64,000 bases of DNA from Phaeovulum sp. Its GTDB lineage: Bacteria; Pseudomonadota; Alphaproteobacteria; Rhodobacterales; Rhodobacteraceae. Of this stretch, positions 35,795-49,707 are shown piece after piece. The stretch's first letter is position 1; every line of letters begins with the position of its first letter. The translations under genes were made by a program, and so were the position numbers. The notes below the pieces were generated by a model. It searched no databases. It saw nothing but the letters and a program-made list of their open reading frames with translations, and was not told where the DNA came from. The stretch spans positions 25,424 through 89,423 of the forward strand of contig NZ_JAUXPI010000004.1 in NCBI RefSeq assembly GCF_030684035.1. Direction: 5' to 3'.

Positions 35795-37312
35795 TCAATG
35801 GGCACCGCCCTGACCGGGCCGCCCGATGGTGTTTTCCAACGGTTTTTCGACAATAAGGAACGACAGCACCAGCGCCACCGCCGCCAGCGCCGCGCCGATG
35901 GCAAAGATCGGGTGCATGGCCTCGGTGAAGGCAGAGGCGACAACGGCGCGTGCGGCTTCGGGAAGCGCTGCAACCTGCGCCGCGCCAAAGGTGCCAGGGT
36001 CGGCCCCCGGCGGCAGCAGCCCGGCAAGCCGCGCGGCGAGGCCAGAGGCGAACATCGCCCCGAACACTGCAATTCCGACCGATCCGCCCACCTGCCGGAA
36101 CAGCGTGAAGCCCGAGGTTGCGACCCCGAGCATGTGCCGCGGCACGGCGTTCTGAATGGCAGTGGTGCCTACCGACATGGTTGGCCCCATGCCAAGCCCG
36201 ACCAGCGCCATCATTCCCACCAGCGCCCAGCGCGAGGTATCGGGCGAAAGCAGGGTCAGGCTTGCCATTCCCAGCACCAGCACTGCCATGCCGATCTGCG
36301 GCAGGCGTCGGTAGTGCCCGGTGCGACCCATGATCTGGCCAGAGCCTATCGATCCGGCCATGATGCCCAGCATCATCGGCAGCATCTGCAGGCCCGACGC
36401 GGTAGGGCTGATGCCCTTGGCAACTTGCAGATAGAGCGGCAGGAAGGTGGCGGCACCGAACATTGCAGCGCCAATGATCGCGCCAATGGCCGAAAACAGC
36501 ACGAAGGTCGAATGCGAGAAGAGCGCCAGCGGCAGAATCGGCTCGGCGGCGCGCCGTTCAACCAGCACGAAGGCCGGCAGGGTAACTGCCGCGAGCGCAA
36601 TGAGGCCGAGGATGAAGCCCGAATCCCATGCAAAGCTGCGCCCGCCAAGCGAAGTGAACAGCACCACTGCGGAAAGCGCCGTGGTCAGCAGCACCGCGCC
36701 GAGATAGTCGATGCGGTGCCCGGTGCGGATGCCGCGCGGCTTGAACGCCAGCGCGAATACCACCAGCGCGAAAATGCCCAGGGGAAGGTTGACATAAAAG
36801 ATCCAGCGCCAGCTCAGATGCTCGGTAAGATAGCCGCCGATCAGTGGCCCGCCGATTGACGAAAGCGAGAAGACTCCGCCGAAAATGCCCTGAATCTTGC
36901 CGCGTTCGCGCGGTGGCACCACATCGGCGATGACCGTGAGCGCCAGCACGAACAGGCCACCGCCGCCAACCCCTTGCAGCCCGCGCGCGGCAATCAGGAA
37001 CAGCATCGAGGTGGCCTGACCCGCCAGTGCCGAGCCTGCGAGGAACAGCACCACCGAGATCTGCATCATCAGCTTGCGGCCATAAAGATCGCCCAGCTTG
37101 CCATAAAGCGGCGCGACAACGGTCGAGGTCAGCAGGTAGGCGGTAATCACCCAGCTCAGATGGTCGATGCCGCCAAGTTCGGCAACAATGGTGGGAAGCG
37201 CGGTCGAAACGATGGTCTGATCGAGCGACGCGAGCAACAGCATCATCGCTATCGCGGCTAGGATCAGCCGGGGTGAGCGGATATGGTCATTCACCGGAAC
37301 CTGCGCGGACAT
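35795..37312 (-). CDS. MFS drug efflux transporter, DHA2 (EmrB/QacA) family
   Basis: 505 residues with about 14 hydrophobic segments, the number typical of DHA2. Motif A GKLGDLYGRKLMM (about 70-82), the conserved LDQTIVSTALPTIVAELGG at the N-terminus, motif C-like GGVFSLSSIGGPLIGGYL. Expected to export drugs or other amphiphiles by proton antiport. It stands alone between tRNA-Leu and rnd with no EmrA-like partner. Substrate unknown. Confidence 0.9.
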   Translation of the reverse strand: MSAQVPVNDHIRSPRLILAAIAMMLLLASLDQTIVSTALPTIVAELGGIDHLSWVITAYLLTSTVVAPLYGKLGDLYGRKLMMQISVVLFLAGSALAGQATSMLFLIAARGLQGVGGGGLFVLALTVIADVVPPRERGKIQGIFGGVFSLSSIGGPLIGGYLTEHLSWRWIFYVNLPLGIFALVVFALAFKPRGIRTGHRIDYLGAVLLTTALSAVVLFTSLGGRSFAWDSGFILGLIALAAVTLPAFVLVERRAAEPILPLALFSHSTFVLFSAIGAIIGAAMFGAATFLPLYLQVAKGISPTASGLQMLPMMLGIMAGSIGSGQIMGRTGHYRRLPQIGMAVLVLGMASLTLLSPDTSRWALVGMMALVGLGMGPTMSVGTTAIQNAVPRHMLGVATSGFTLFRQVGGSVGIAVFGAMFASGLAARLAGLLPPGADPGTFGAAQVAALPEAARAVVASAFTEAMHPIFAIGAALAAVALVLSFLIVEKPLENTIGRPGQGGAH

Positions 37313-37334
37313 CGGACAGCCTTTTCAGCACTGG

Positions 37335-37353
37335 AAAAAAGCGGAAAGCCGCC
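37335..37353 (-). terminator. Candidate terminator of tRNA-Leu
   Basis: On the minus strand GCGG-CTTT-CCGC is followed by TTTTTT, about 45 bases after the tRNA end and just before the MFS gene. The stem is short (4 bp plus a wobble). Confidence 0.45.
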
Positions 37354-37396
37354 GCGCGGGGTGCGCTGCGTCAAACCGCTGACAATCTCGGGGTAA

Positions 37397-37481
37397 TGGT
37401 GCCCAGAAGAGGACTCGAACCTCCACGCCTTGCGGCACACGGACCTGAACCGTGCGCGTCTACCAATTCCGCCACCTGGGC
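37397..37481 (-). tRNA. tRNA-Leu (anticodon CAG)
   Basis: 85 bases including encoded CCA. The acceptor stem GCCCAGG pairs with TCTGGGC (one G-T). The D arm has TGGCGGAATTGGTAGAC; the anticodon stem-loop ACGG-TTCAGGT-CCGT shows CAG; a long variable arm (GTGCCGCAAGGCGT region) marks a class II tRNA; the T-loop is GGTTCGAGTCC. Confidence 0.97.
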
Positions 37482-37643
37482 AGGTGTTCCGTGAGCGGGG
37501 TGATTATCGGCGGGCAAAGGCAGAGTCAACGGGGGTCGCCAACAATTTCCGCGCGCCCCGCCCTGCGGCAGCCTTTACCCTTGTCGGGCTTGGGGCTTGG
37601 CGCTAATCAAGGGGCGGATTTCGGGAACGAAAGGCGGGCACCG

Positions 37644-38630
37644 ATGTCGAAACTTGTCACCATTTACGGCGGGTCGGGGTTTCTGGGGCGCTACATCGCC
37701 CGTCGTATGGCGCAGGAAGGCTGGCGCGTGCGCGTAGCGGTGCGGCGCGACAACGAGGCGCTTTTCGTGCGCACCTATGGCGCGTTGGGGCAGGTGGAGC
37801 CGGTACGCTGCAACATCCGCGATGACGCCTCGGTGCGCGGAGCGATGCAGGGTGCAGATGCGGTGGTCAACTGCGTCGGCATTCTGGTGCGCGAGGGCAA
37901 GAACACCTTTGATGCAGTGCAGGCGCAGGGTGCCGCGCGGATCGCGCGGATCGCTACCGAGATGGGCGTGGCGCGACTGGTGCATGTTTCGGCAATCGGG
38001 GCCGAAACCTCCAGCACCAGCAATTATGCCGGCACCAAGGCGGCGGGCGAGGCGGCGGTGCGCACCGATTTTCCCTCGGCGGTGATCTTGCGGCCCTCGG
38101 TCATGTTCGGTTCTGAAGACGGTTTCTTCAACAAGTTCGCGATGATGGCGCGCTGGGGCGTGGTGTTGCCGATCGTCGGGGCCAGTACAAGGTTCCAGCC
38201 TGTCTATGTGGACGATGTTGCCAAGGCGGCGGTCAAGGCCGTGCTGGGTGAGGCCAGCGGCACCTACGAGCTGGGCGGCCCGGATGTGCAGACGATGCGC
38301 GAGCTGATCGACAGGATGCTGGCCGTTACCCTGCGCCGCCGCATCGTGGTGAACACGCCGTTCTGGGTCGCCTACGCGCTGGCGGCGTGGTTCGACAGCT
38401 TCCAGTTCCTCTGGGGCGGGCTGATCGTGAACCGGATGCTGACCCGCGATCAGGTCAAGCTCTTGCGCCACGACAATATTGTGGGCGAGAACGCGCGCGG
38501 CTTTGCCGATCTCGGCATTGAGCCGACACCGATGGCGGCGGTCTTGCCGGACTATCTGTGGCGGTTCCGCCCGACCGGGCAGTTTGACGCAATCAAGGCT
38601 TCTGCCAAGAACCTGCGCAAGCCGACCTGA
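37644..38630 (+). CDS. Complex I NDUFA9-like SDR (atypical NAD(P)-binding epimerase family)
   Basis: 328 residues. NAD(P)-binding motif [18 protein letters not shown] at the N-terminus, [42 protein letters not shown], and a C-terminal part like mitochondrial NDUFA9, which is associated with NADH dehydrogenase in eukaryotes. Bacterial members have no settled function. The stop is directly followed by the uppP ATG, so the two are coupled. Start chosen at the conserved N-terminus. Confidence 0.85.
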   Translation: MSKLVTIYGGSGFLGRYIARRMAQEGWRVRVAVRRDNEALFVRTYGALGQVEPVRCNIRDDASVRGAMQGADAVVNCVGILVREGKNTFDAVQAQGAARIARIATEMGVARLVHVSAIGAETSSTSNYAGTKAAGEAAVRTDFPSAVILRPSVMFGSEDGFFNKFAMMARWGVVLPIVGASTRFQPVYVDDVAKAAVKAVLGEASGTYELGGPDVQTMRELIDRMLAVTLRRRIVVNTPFWVAYALAAWFDSFQFLWGGLIVNRMLTRDQVKLLRHDNIVGENARGFADLGIEPTPMAAVLPDYLWRFRPTGQFDAIKASAKNLRKPT

Positions 38631-39434
38631 ATGGGCGATACCACGCTGGTTGCCGCCGGGCTTGGCCTGCTGGAGGGCCTCACCGAGTTCATTCCCGTGT
38701 CTTCGACCGGGCATGTGCTGCTGGCGGGGCACTTTCTTGGCTTTGAATCGACCGGCAAGGCCTTTGAGGTGGTGATTCAGCTTGGCGCAATTCTGGCTAT
38801 TGTGGGGGTTTATGCGCTCCGGCTGATCGCGGTCTTCGCCTCCGCCCCGCGCGATGCTGAAGCGCGCCGGTTCATCGCTTCGGTGCTGCTGGCGTTCTTG
38901 CCGGCAGTGGTGATCGGGGTGCTGGCGCATGATTTCATCAAGACGGTGCTGTTCGAATCGCCGCTGCTGATCGCGGTGATGCTGGTGCTGGGCGGGGTGG
39001 TGCTGATCTGGGTCGATCGGCTGCCGCTGACCCCGCGGCATGATGACGCGATGCGCTTGCCGCTGGGGATGGCGCTGAAGATCGGGCTCTTTCAGTGTCT
39101 GGCGATGGTGCCCGGCGTCTCGCGTTCGGGGGCGACAATCGTCGGGGCGCTGGCGCTGGGCGCGAGCAAGCGCGCAGCAGCGGAATTTTCGTTCTTCCTC
39201 TCGATGCCGACGATGGCCGGGGCCTTTGCCTATGACCTGTGGAAAAACCGCGATGTGCTTGATGTCGCCGCGCTGAACGAGATCGCGATAGGCTTTGTAG
39301 CCGCCTTCATCGCGGCGATTTTCGTGGTGCGCGGGCTTTTGGGTTACGTCAGCCGTCACGGATACGCGTTGTTCGGCTGGTGGCGAATCACCCTTGGAAC
39401 TGTGGTTCTGGTGGCATTGGCCGTGGGGTTCTAG
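38631..39434 (+). CDS. uppP: Undecaprenyl-diphosphatase UppP (BacA)
   Basis: Recycles undecaprenyl diphosphate for peptidoglycan and other cell-wall polymers; overexpression gives bacitracin resistance in other bacteria. 267 residues, multi-helix membrane protein with both family signatures: [18 protein letters not shown] (about 16-33) and [19 protein letters not shown] (about 157-175). Starts on the base after the SDR stop. Confidence 0.96.
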   Translation: MGDTTLVAAGLGLLEGLTEFIPVSSTGHVLLAGHFLGFESTGKAFEVVIQLGAILAIVGVYALRLIAVFASAPRDAEARRFIASVLLAFLPAVVIGVLAHDFIKTVLFESPLLIAVMLVLGGVVLIWVDRLPLTPRHDDAMRLPLGMALKIGLFQCLAMVPGVSRSGATIVGALALGASKRAAAEFSFFLSMPTMAGAFAYDLWKNRDVLDVAALNEIAIGFVAAFIAAIFVVRGLLGYVSRHGYALFGWWRITLGTVVLVALAVGF

Positions 39435-39592
39435 GTAGTAGGTCAGCACGCGATACCTTTTTTTCGGCAAAAAACCCAAAGCGCTGGCGGTTCTTTGCGA
39501 ATTACCGACAAATAGGTAACGCATTCTGACTTTTATTTTCAAATTACCCGCAGTAGCAATGCCGCATCGTAACCTTTGCGGAAGGTGCCGCC

Positions 39593-41026
39593 GTGGCCAA
39601 GCAACCTATGCTCAAGTTCGTGACGCTGCCGCGGGAAACCCCGGAAAAGCGCGAACCTTCGGTGCGCGCCAGCGACTTTCGCGAGATCTACCGCGAATTC
39701 GCCGCCCAGAAGGCCGCCGAGCAGGCAAGCCGGTGCAGCCAGTGCGGCGTGCCCTATTGCCAGACCCATTGCCCGCTGCACAACAACATTCCCGATTGGC
39801 TGCGGCTGACCGCCGAGGGACGGTTGCAGGAAGCTTATGAGCTGAGCCAGCAGACCAACACATTTCCCGAAATCTGCGGCCGCATCTGCCCGCAGGACCG
39901 GCTCTGCGAAGGCAATTGCGTGATCGAGCAATCGGGGCATGGCACCGTTACCATCGGTGCCGTCGAGAAATATCTGACCGACACCGCCTGGGACATGGGC
40001 TGGGTGAAGCCGATCCGACCGGCAGCCGAGCGGGCGGAATCGGTCGGCATCATCGGTGCCGGGCCAGCCGGGCTTGCCGCTGCCGATGTGCTGCGCCGCG
40101 CCGGGGTGCAGGTGACGATCTATGACCGCCATGACCGCGCAGGGGGCTTGCTGACCTACGGCATTCCCGGCTTCAAGCTGGAAAAAGACGTGGTGATGCA
40201 GCGGATCGGCCAGTTGGAACAGGCCGGGGTGCAATTCGTGCTTGGCTGCAATGTCGGCGTCGATCTGAGCTTTGACGCGATCCGGGGCAGGCATGATGCG
40301 GTGCTGATAGCCACAGGGGTTTACAAGACCCGCGAGCTTGAGGGGCCGGGGTCCGGTGCCGCAGGTATCGTGCGCGCGCTTGACTACCTCATCGCCGCCA
40401 ACCGCAAGGATTTCGGCGACGAGGTCGAGGCTTTCGACAATGGCGAGCTGAATGCGGCGGGCAAGCGGGTGCTGGTGATCGGCGGCGGCGATACCGCGAT
40501 GGACTGTGTGCGCACCGCGATCCGGCAGGGAGCGGCAAGCGTGAAATGCCTTTACCGCCGCGACAGGGCCAACATGCCCGGCAGCCAGCGCGAAGTGCAG
40601 AACGCCGAGGAAGAGGGGGTTGAATTCGTCTGGCTTTCGGTTCCGGTGGCCTTCGCGGGAACCCCGGTCAGCGACGTGCTGGTGCAGCGGATGCGGCTTG
40701 GGCCGCCCGATGCCACCGGGCGCCAGACACCCGAAGTGATCGAGGGCGCGGATTATCTGGAATCCGCCGATCTGGTGGTGCAGGCGCTGGGCTTCGAGCC
40801 GGAGAACCTGCCCGAGCTTTGGGGTTGCATGGGGCTGGAAACGACCCGCTGGGGCACGATCAAGGCCGCCCATGGCAGCCACGCGACCAGCCTTCCCGGC
40901 GTCTTTGCGGTGGGCGATATCGTGCGCGGTGCAAGCCTTGTGGTCTGGGCAATCCGCGACGGCCGCGAGGCAGGCGAAAGCATCATGAATTATCTGGCGC
41001 AAAGCGGTGCCATGGCGGCAGAATGA
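39593..41026 (+). CDS. gltD: Glutamate synthase (NADPH) small subunit
   Basis: Passes electrons from NADPH to the large subunit. 477 residues: N-terminal Cys-rich cluster region (CSQCGVPYCQTHCPLHNNIP; CGRICPQDRLCEGNCV), FAD-binding GIIGAGPAGLAAADVL (about 146-161), NADPH-binding VIGGGDTAMDCV, and a C-terminal GVFAVGDIVRGASLVVWAI. Start is GTG with GGAAGG 7-10 bases upstream. The gene order gltD-unknown-gltB is unusual in having a secreted protein between the subunits. Confidence 0.95.
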   Translation: MAKQPMLKFVTLPRETPEKREPSVRASDFREIYREFAAQKAAEQASRCSQCGVPYCQTHCPLHNNIPDWLRLTAEGRLQEAYELSQQTNTFPEICGRICPQDRLCEGNCVIEQSGHGTVTIGAVEKYLTDTAWDMGWVKPIRPAAERAESVGIIGAGPAGLAAADVLRRAGVQVTIYDRHDRAGGLLTYGIPGFKLEKDVVMQRIGQLEQAGVQFVLGCNVGVDLSFDAIRGRHDAVLIATGVYKTRELEGPGSGAAGIVRALDYLIAANRKDFGDEVEAFDNGELNAAGKRVLVIGGGDTAMDCVRTAIRQGAASVKCLYRRDRANMPGSQREVQNAEEEGVEFVWLSVPVAFAGTPVSDVLVQRMRLGPPDATGRQTPEVIEGADYLESADLVVQALGFEPENLPELWGCMGLETTRWGTIKAAHGSHATSLPGVFAVGDIVRGASLVVWAIRDGREAGESIMNYLAQSGAMAAE

Positions 41027-41039
41027 TACCCGGGAAGCG

Positions 41040-41059
41040 GGCGGCCCGGCAGGGCCGCC
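41040..41059 (+). other. Hairpin between gltD and the periplasmic protein gene
   Basis: GGCGGCCC-GGCA-GGGCCGCC: a perfect 8-bp stem with a 4-base loop and no T-run, 13 bases after gltD. Could stabilise the gltD mRNA end or partly stop transcription. Confidence 0.45.
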
Positions 41060-41082
41060 GCCGATTGATCAGGGGAAGTGAC

Positions 41083-41806
41083 ATGACCAAGGCGATAAAA
41101 ACCGTTGTGACCGCGCTGGCGCTGATGATTGCGGGCGGTGCCCCGGTTGCCGCGCAGACATTCGAGCCGCCACGGGGCTGCACGCTGTCGCTGACCGCGC
41201 AGCTGCGCCAATGCCAGGTGGCCAACGTCTATTCCTGCACCGGCGATGCCCCCGGCGACCGCTGGATCACCTTTGCCGATGGCGTCGGCATCTTCTTTAC
41301 CAGCCGGATCGACTTTGAAACCCGCTGGATCGAAAGCATCGACCATGACAGCGGCAACATTGAACGGCTGCTGCCCAAGGCAGCCGACCACGCCAGTTTT
41401 TCAACCCTGCTGGCCACCGGGCGCGACGATTTCGATTTCATGACCGAAACCAGTGACGGCTTTGTCGAGCGCTTTGTCGGGGCCGACACGCTGACCGGCG
41501 AAACCGTGATGATCGACGGCATTCCGCTTGAGCGCAGCACCTTCGATCTGAGTTCCTATGACGCCTCGGGCGCGTTCCTGACCCGCCGCTCGGGGTCGCA
41601 GTTCATCAGCCGCGACCTGCGGCTGTTCTTTGGCGATACCGAGGTGTTCGAAAACGCGCAGGGCGACCGGATCGAGACCTTTCAGCCGCCGGTCACCTTC
41701 GCGCTGCCTGGCGAAGACGGCTTTGGCACGCTGGAGCCGAAATTCGACTGCAACGCGGTGCTGGCCCGCGCCCCCGGCCTGACCGACCGATTGAGGAGTT
41801 TCCGCG

Positions 41807-41820
<14 letters not shown>
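41083..41820 (+). CDS. Periplasmic protein of unknown function inserted between gltD and gltB
   Basis: 245 residues with a clear signal peptide (TVVTALALMIAGGAPVAAQ, cleavage after about residue 25). The mature part starts with TFEPPRGCTLSLTAQLRQCQ and VANVYSCTGDAPGDRW: three or four Cys that could form disulfides, and it is rich in acidic and beta-forming residues (DDFDFMTETSDGF; FVGADTLTGETVMIDG). I do not recognise the family. AGGGGAAGTGAC precedes the ATG. Its end overlaps the gltB start by 14 bases, so it is co-translated with a cytoplasmic enzyme it is unlikely to contact. Confidence 0.75.
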
Positions 41821-46345
<4,525 letters not shown>

Positions 46346-46363
46346 GGCCTGCCCGTTGCCAGG

Positions 46364-46394
46364 CGGGGCGGGGCACGCGCAGCCGCCCCGTTCT
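46364..46394 (+). terminator. Terminator-like hairpin after gltB
   Basis: CGGGGCGG at 46364-46371 pairs with CCGCCCCG at 46383-46390 across an 11-base loop and is followed by TTCT. Weak T-run. Confidence 0.45.
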
Positions 46395-46466
46395 GGCCCG
46401 AACCTCGCCGCGTTTTAACCGGATTTGCATGTTTGCCTGCGCCTTATCGGCGGCAGTGAGGTGCGC

Positions 46467-47372
46467 ATGGCAACCAGCTATCTTGACCAGTTCTTCGTGA
46501 TGGACCCCGGCAACCCGCCTGCGGGCGGGACCGCGCTGGCGGTGACCAAGCTGACCATTGTCGATGGCAACGACAACAACTGGATTTCGGCAACCTCGGG
46601 CGAATTGGTCGGCGGGCTTCGGGTTACCTCGGTCTGGGTTGGCGACACGATCAGGGTGGTGATGAACGGCCAGACGGTCACCATTACCGGCGTCACCTTT
46701 TACCGCAGCGGCGGCCCGGCGGTGTTCACCCCGACCGACGGCACCGTGCTGGAAAACGCCACCTTCGTCTCCTCAACCTGGGTCAACACCTCGACACAGG
46801 TGCCGGTGGGCAGTTTCGGGCCGCCCTGCTTTGTGGCGGGAACGCTGATCCGCACGCCCAAGGGCGAGCAGCGGGTGGAAACGCTGGGCCCGGGCGATCT
46901 GGTGGAGACCCGCGATCAGGGCGCGCAGCCGCTTGCCTGGGTCGGGCAGCGGGTGGCGGCCGGGCTGGGCGATTTCGCGCCGGTGCGTTTTGCGCCCGGC
47001 AGCATCGGCAACACCGCGCCGCTGCTGGTATCGCCACAGCACCGGATGCTGGTGCGCGACTGGCGGGCCCAGCTTTTCTTTGGCGAAGACGAGGTGTTGG
47101 TGGCGGCGCTGCATCTGGTCGATGGCGCGGGCGTTACCCGCGCGCCCTCGGCACGGGTGCGCTATGTGCACCTGATGTTCGACCGCCACCAGATTGTCAC
47201 CGCTATGGGCGCGCCGAGCGAAAGCTTTTACCCCGGGGCCACGATGCTGGCAGGGGATGCGGCGATCAGGGCCGAGTTGCTGGCTCTCTTTCCCGGCATC
47301 GCCGGCGGTGATCGCTGGGCAATGGCGCGGCCACTGGTGCGCGGCCGCGAGGCGCTGCTTCTGGCGGCTTGA
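46467..47372 (+). CDS. Hint (Hedgehog/intein) domain protein
   Basis: 301 residues. The N-terminal ~125 residues are beta-rich with repeat-like segments (GELVGGLRVTSVWVGDTIRV, GQTVTITGVTFYRSGG). Residues about 130-260 are a Hint_2 domain: PPCFVAGTLIRTPKGEQRVE (Cys at about 131 would be the splicing-type nucleophile), LGPGDLVETRDQG, LLVSPQHRMLVRDW. There is no clear HN at the end, so it is not an intein. Such proteins are abundant in Rhodobacterales and may be secreted and self-processed; function unknown. No signal peptide is visible. ATG at 46467 follows GAGGTG. Confidence 0.82.
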   Translation: MATSYLDQFFVMDPGNPPAGGTALAVTKLTIVDGNDNNWISATSGELVGGLRVTSVWVGDTIRVVMNGQTVTITGVTFYRSGGPAVFTPTDGTVLENATFVSSTWVNTSTQVPVGSFGPPCFVAGTLIRTPKGEQRVETLGPGDLVETRDQGAQPLAWVGQRVAAGLGDFAPVRFAPGSIGNTAPLLVSPQHRMLVRDWRAQLFFGEDEVLVAALHLVDGAGVTRAPSARVRYVHLMFDRHQIVTAMGAPSESFYPGATMLAGDAAIRAELLALFPGIAGGDRWAMARPLVRGREALLLAA

Positions 47373-47404
47373 CCTGGGGGCCGCAGCAGTGTTCTTGCTG
47401 CGGC

Positions 47405-48133
47405 ATGGCCAAAAAAGCTGCAATACCTGATGAGATCGAGCCACCGCAGCGCGGGCCGCTGGCGCGGCTCTTGCGCTGGTCGTGGTATTGGCTCTGGCGC
47501 GGCACGATGCTGGCGCTCGGCTTGATGCTGGCTTCGATCGCGCTTTATTCGGTGGTCAACCCGCCGGTGACCATGACCATGCTGGGCGAGTGGTGGCGGC
47601 TTGGCCAGACGCACCGCAAATGGGTGCCGATCGAAGCCATCGCGCCGGTGATGGCGCGCTCGGTGGTGGCGGCGGAAGATGCCAATTTCTGCCAGCACTG
47701 GGGCTTTGACGTGGCAGCGATTCGCGCCGCAATCAAGGATGGTGCGGGGCGCGGCGGTTCCACCATCAGCCAGCAGGTGGCCAAGAACGTGTTTCTCTGG
47801 CAAGGCCGAAGCTGGATCCGCAAGGCGCTGGAAGCCGGGATCACGCCGCTGGTCGAACTGGTCTGGTCAAAGCGGCGGGTGCTCGAGGTCTATCTCAACG
47901 TCGCCGAATTCGACACCGGGGTGTTTGGTGTGCATGCCGCCGCCGAGCGCTATTTCAACACCACCCCCGACAAGCTGACGCGCCGGCAGGCGGCGCTGCT
48001 TGCCGCCGTGCTGCCCGACCCCAAGGGGCGCGATGCCGCCCGGCCCTCGGCCTTTGTTTCGTCGCGCGCCCAGGCGATTGCCGACGGGGCCGATACGATC
48101 AGGGCAGACGGGCGCACGGCATGCTGGGAATGA
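47405..48133 (+). CDS. mtgA: Monofunctional peptidoglycan transglycosylase MtgA
   Basis: Polymerises glycan strands from lipid II (family GT51). 242 residues: one N-terminal membrane helix (WRGTMLALGLMLASIALYSVV, about 32-52) and the GT51 motifs SVVAAEDANFCQHWGFD (with the catalytic Glu), GRGGSTISQQVAKNVFL, RKALEAGITPLVELVWSKRR and EVYLNVAEFDTGVFG. Works in the periplasm on the membrane surface. Start at the ATG, not at the upstream in-frame TTG. Confidence 0.95.
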   Translation: MAKKAAIPDEIEPPQRGPLARLLRWSWYWLWRGTMLALGLMLASIALYSVVNPPVTMTMLGEWWRLGQTHRKWVPIEAIAPVMARSVVAAEDANFCQHWGFDVAAIRAAIKDGAGRGGSTISQQVAKNVFLWQGRSWIRKALEAGITPLVELVWSKRRVLEVYLNVAEFDTGVFGVHAAAERYFNTTPDKLTRRQAALLAAVLPDPKGRDAARPSAFVSSRAQAIADGADTIRADGRTACWE

Positions 48134-48149
48134 GCGGCAAGAGGCGCGC

Positions 48150-48800
48150 ATGACCAACAGGCCTGCGCCGCAGGCGGCCGGGGCTTTCATTCGGGCAAAC
48201 CTGCGCGCAGGCCCGGTGCCGATGCTGCCGGACATTCGGACCTACCAGGCCCATCCGGCAAGCGGGCTGGCCCGGATTGGCGGGGCGGCCCCCTATTGGG
48301 CTTATGTCTGGGCAGGCGGTGCAGCGCTGGCGCGCCATGTCACCGAAAACCCCGGCCTGGTGCGCGGCTTGCGGGTGCTTGACCTTGGTGCCGGGTCGGG
48401 CGTGGTTGGCATTGCTGCCGCGCGCGCCGGTGCGGCGCGGGTGATCTGCGCCGAAATCGACCCCTACGCGGCAGCGGCTATCGGGTTGAACGCGGCGCTG
48501 AACGATGTGCGGATCGAGGTCTTGCAAAATGACATCTGCGCGTTGCCGCCGCCCGGGGTTGACCTCATTCTGGCGGGGGACGTGTTTTATGCCGCCGGGG
48601 TGGCGCGGCGCGTTGCCGCCTTTCTCCGCCGCTGTTGCAGCCATGGAATCACGGTTCTGGTCGGCGATCCGGGGCGCGCCTATCTGCCGCGCAACGACTT
48701 GCGCCCGGTGGCGGAATACAAGGTGCGGGATTTTGGCGATGACGCGGTAACCTTGCGGCCGGGTCTGGTCTATGCGTTCGAGCCGCCGCGGCGGGGGTAA
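48150..48800 (+). CDS. Class I SAM methyltransferase, ETF-beta lysine methyltransferase (METTL20)-like
   Basis: 216 residues with motif I VLDLGAGSGVVGIAAARAGA (about 75-94), acidic post-I VICAEIDPYAA, and LAGDVFYAAGVARRV. The D-x-F-Y arrangement and the PYWAYVWAGGAALARHV N-terminus fit the protein-lysine methyltransferase family whose bacterial and mitochondrial members modify electron-transfer flavoprotein beta. Substrate here is inferred, not shown. It follows mtgA by 16 bases and nearly touches the next convergent gene. Confidence 0.8.
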   Translation: MTNRPAPQAAGAFIRANLRAGPVPMLPDIRTYQAHPASGLARIGGAAPYWAYVWAGGAALARHVTENPGLVRGLRVLDLGAGSGVVGIAAARAGAARVICAEIDPYAAAAIGLNAALNDVRIEVLQNDICALPPPGVDLILAGDVFYAAGVARRVAAFLRRCCSHGITVLVGDPGRAYLPRNDLRPVAEYKVRDFGDDAVTLRPGLVYAFEPPRRG

Positions 48801-48808
48801 GCCGCAGG

Positions 48809-49534
48809 CTACCCCGCCGAAGGCGCGCCGAAGCTGCGCACCAGGGTCAGAAGCAATGCGTAAAACCCCCAGTGCGCCACATAGGAATAGGCCAGCCCCA
48901 TCGGCACCCGCAGCAACAGGTAGGGAAAGGCGAGGCCAAACAGCGACGCCATGGCGGTAAAGCGCAGCACATAGCCCCAGGGCGCATCGCCGAAAGCCAG
49001 CAGGAGATGCGCGGCACCGAATACCAGCGCGCAGGCCAGCGATATGCGCCGAAGGCCGATATCGCGCGCGGCAAGGCCGAGCACAAGTGCCGTCACCAGC
49101 AATTGCTGGAACAGGATTTCCACCGATTTGGGCAGAAAGTACCAGCCGTTCGCCAGCGGAAGCGCCGGCGGTATGACGCCTTCACGCAAATCGAAGGCGG
49201 GCAGCGCCGGAAGCACCCGGGCAACAAAATACATCGCCCCGGCGAATGCCACTGACCAGACGGCGAGGCTGAGCAGGCGGTTCTCGAAGGTCTTCCACTG
49301 TGCGTAGCGTGACCAGATCGCGTAGAGCGGCCAAAAACCGATCACCGCGACGCCGCTCCAGAACGCATAGTAAAGCGCAATGGCAACGCCGTTGGTGTTG
49401 TAATCCGGCGCGACCCCGATGGCGGGCAGAACAAGGTAGAAACCGAGATCGGACAGCAGCCAGAGCAGCGCCACCTGCAAGAGCGGCGCAACAAGGGCGA
49501 GCGCTGCGGAACCTCGGGGGCGAAGGGACATCAT
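48809..49534 (-). CDS. Integral membrane protein, weakly CPBP/Abi intramembrane-protease-like
   Basis: 241 residues with about seven hydrophobic helices and hardly any soluble part. Helix 4-7 carry SVEILFQQLLVTALVL, LVFGAAHLLLAFGD and YSYVAHWGFYALLL, spaced like the EExxxR, FxxxH and final H motifs of CPBP glutamic-type intramembrane peptidases; the first Glu pair is EI rather than EE, so activity is doubtful. Two ATG codons (49534, 49531) are possible starts; more upstream starts lie in Pro/Arg-rich non-coding-like sequence. Function unknown. Confidence 0.65.
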   Translation of the reverse strand: MMSLRPRGSAALALVAPLLQVALLWLLSDLGFYLVLPAIGVAPDYNTNGVAIALYYAFWSGVAVIGFWPLYAIWSRYAQWKTFENRLLSLAVWSVAFAGAMYFVARVLPALPAFDLREGVIPPALPLANGWYFLPKSVEILFQQLLVTALVLGLAARDIGLRRISLACALVFGAAHLLLAFGDAPWGYVLRFTAMASLFGLAFPYLLLRVPMGLAYSYVAHWGFYALLLTLVRSFGAPSAG

Positions 49535-49707
49535 CGGGCTTTCATCGGCGGCGGCTGGCGCTTTGGGCGGCTGGCGGCGCAGACTAGGCCGCAGCGGGCA
49601 CATTGGCCATAGCGCAAGACAGATCATGCGATCATCCGCCCAGCCCCATTGATCCACCCCGCCCGCCTCGCTATCAGGGGTTGATCGATCCCCGAACAGG
49701 CCACCCG

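Noticed and set aside
37397..37481. Integrated element at tRNA-Leu
   Set aside because: No integrase gene, no repeat of the tRNA 3' end and no foreign-looking genes nearby.
46467..47372. Hint-domain protein as an intein
   Set aside because: There is no C-terminal HN plus nucleophile and no host protein split around it.
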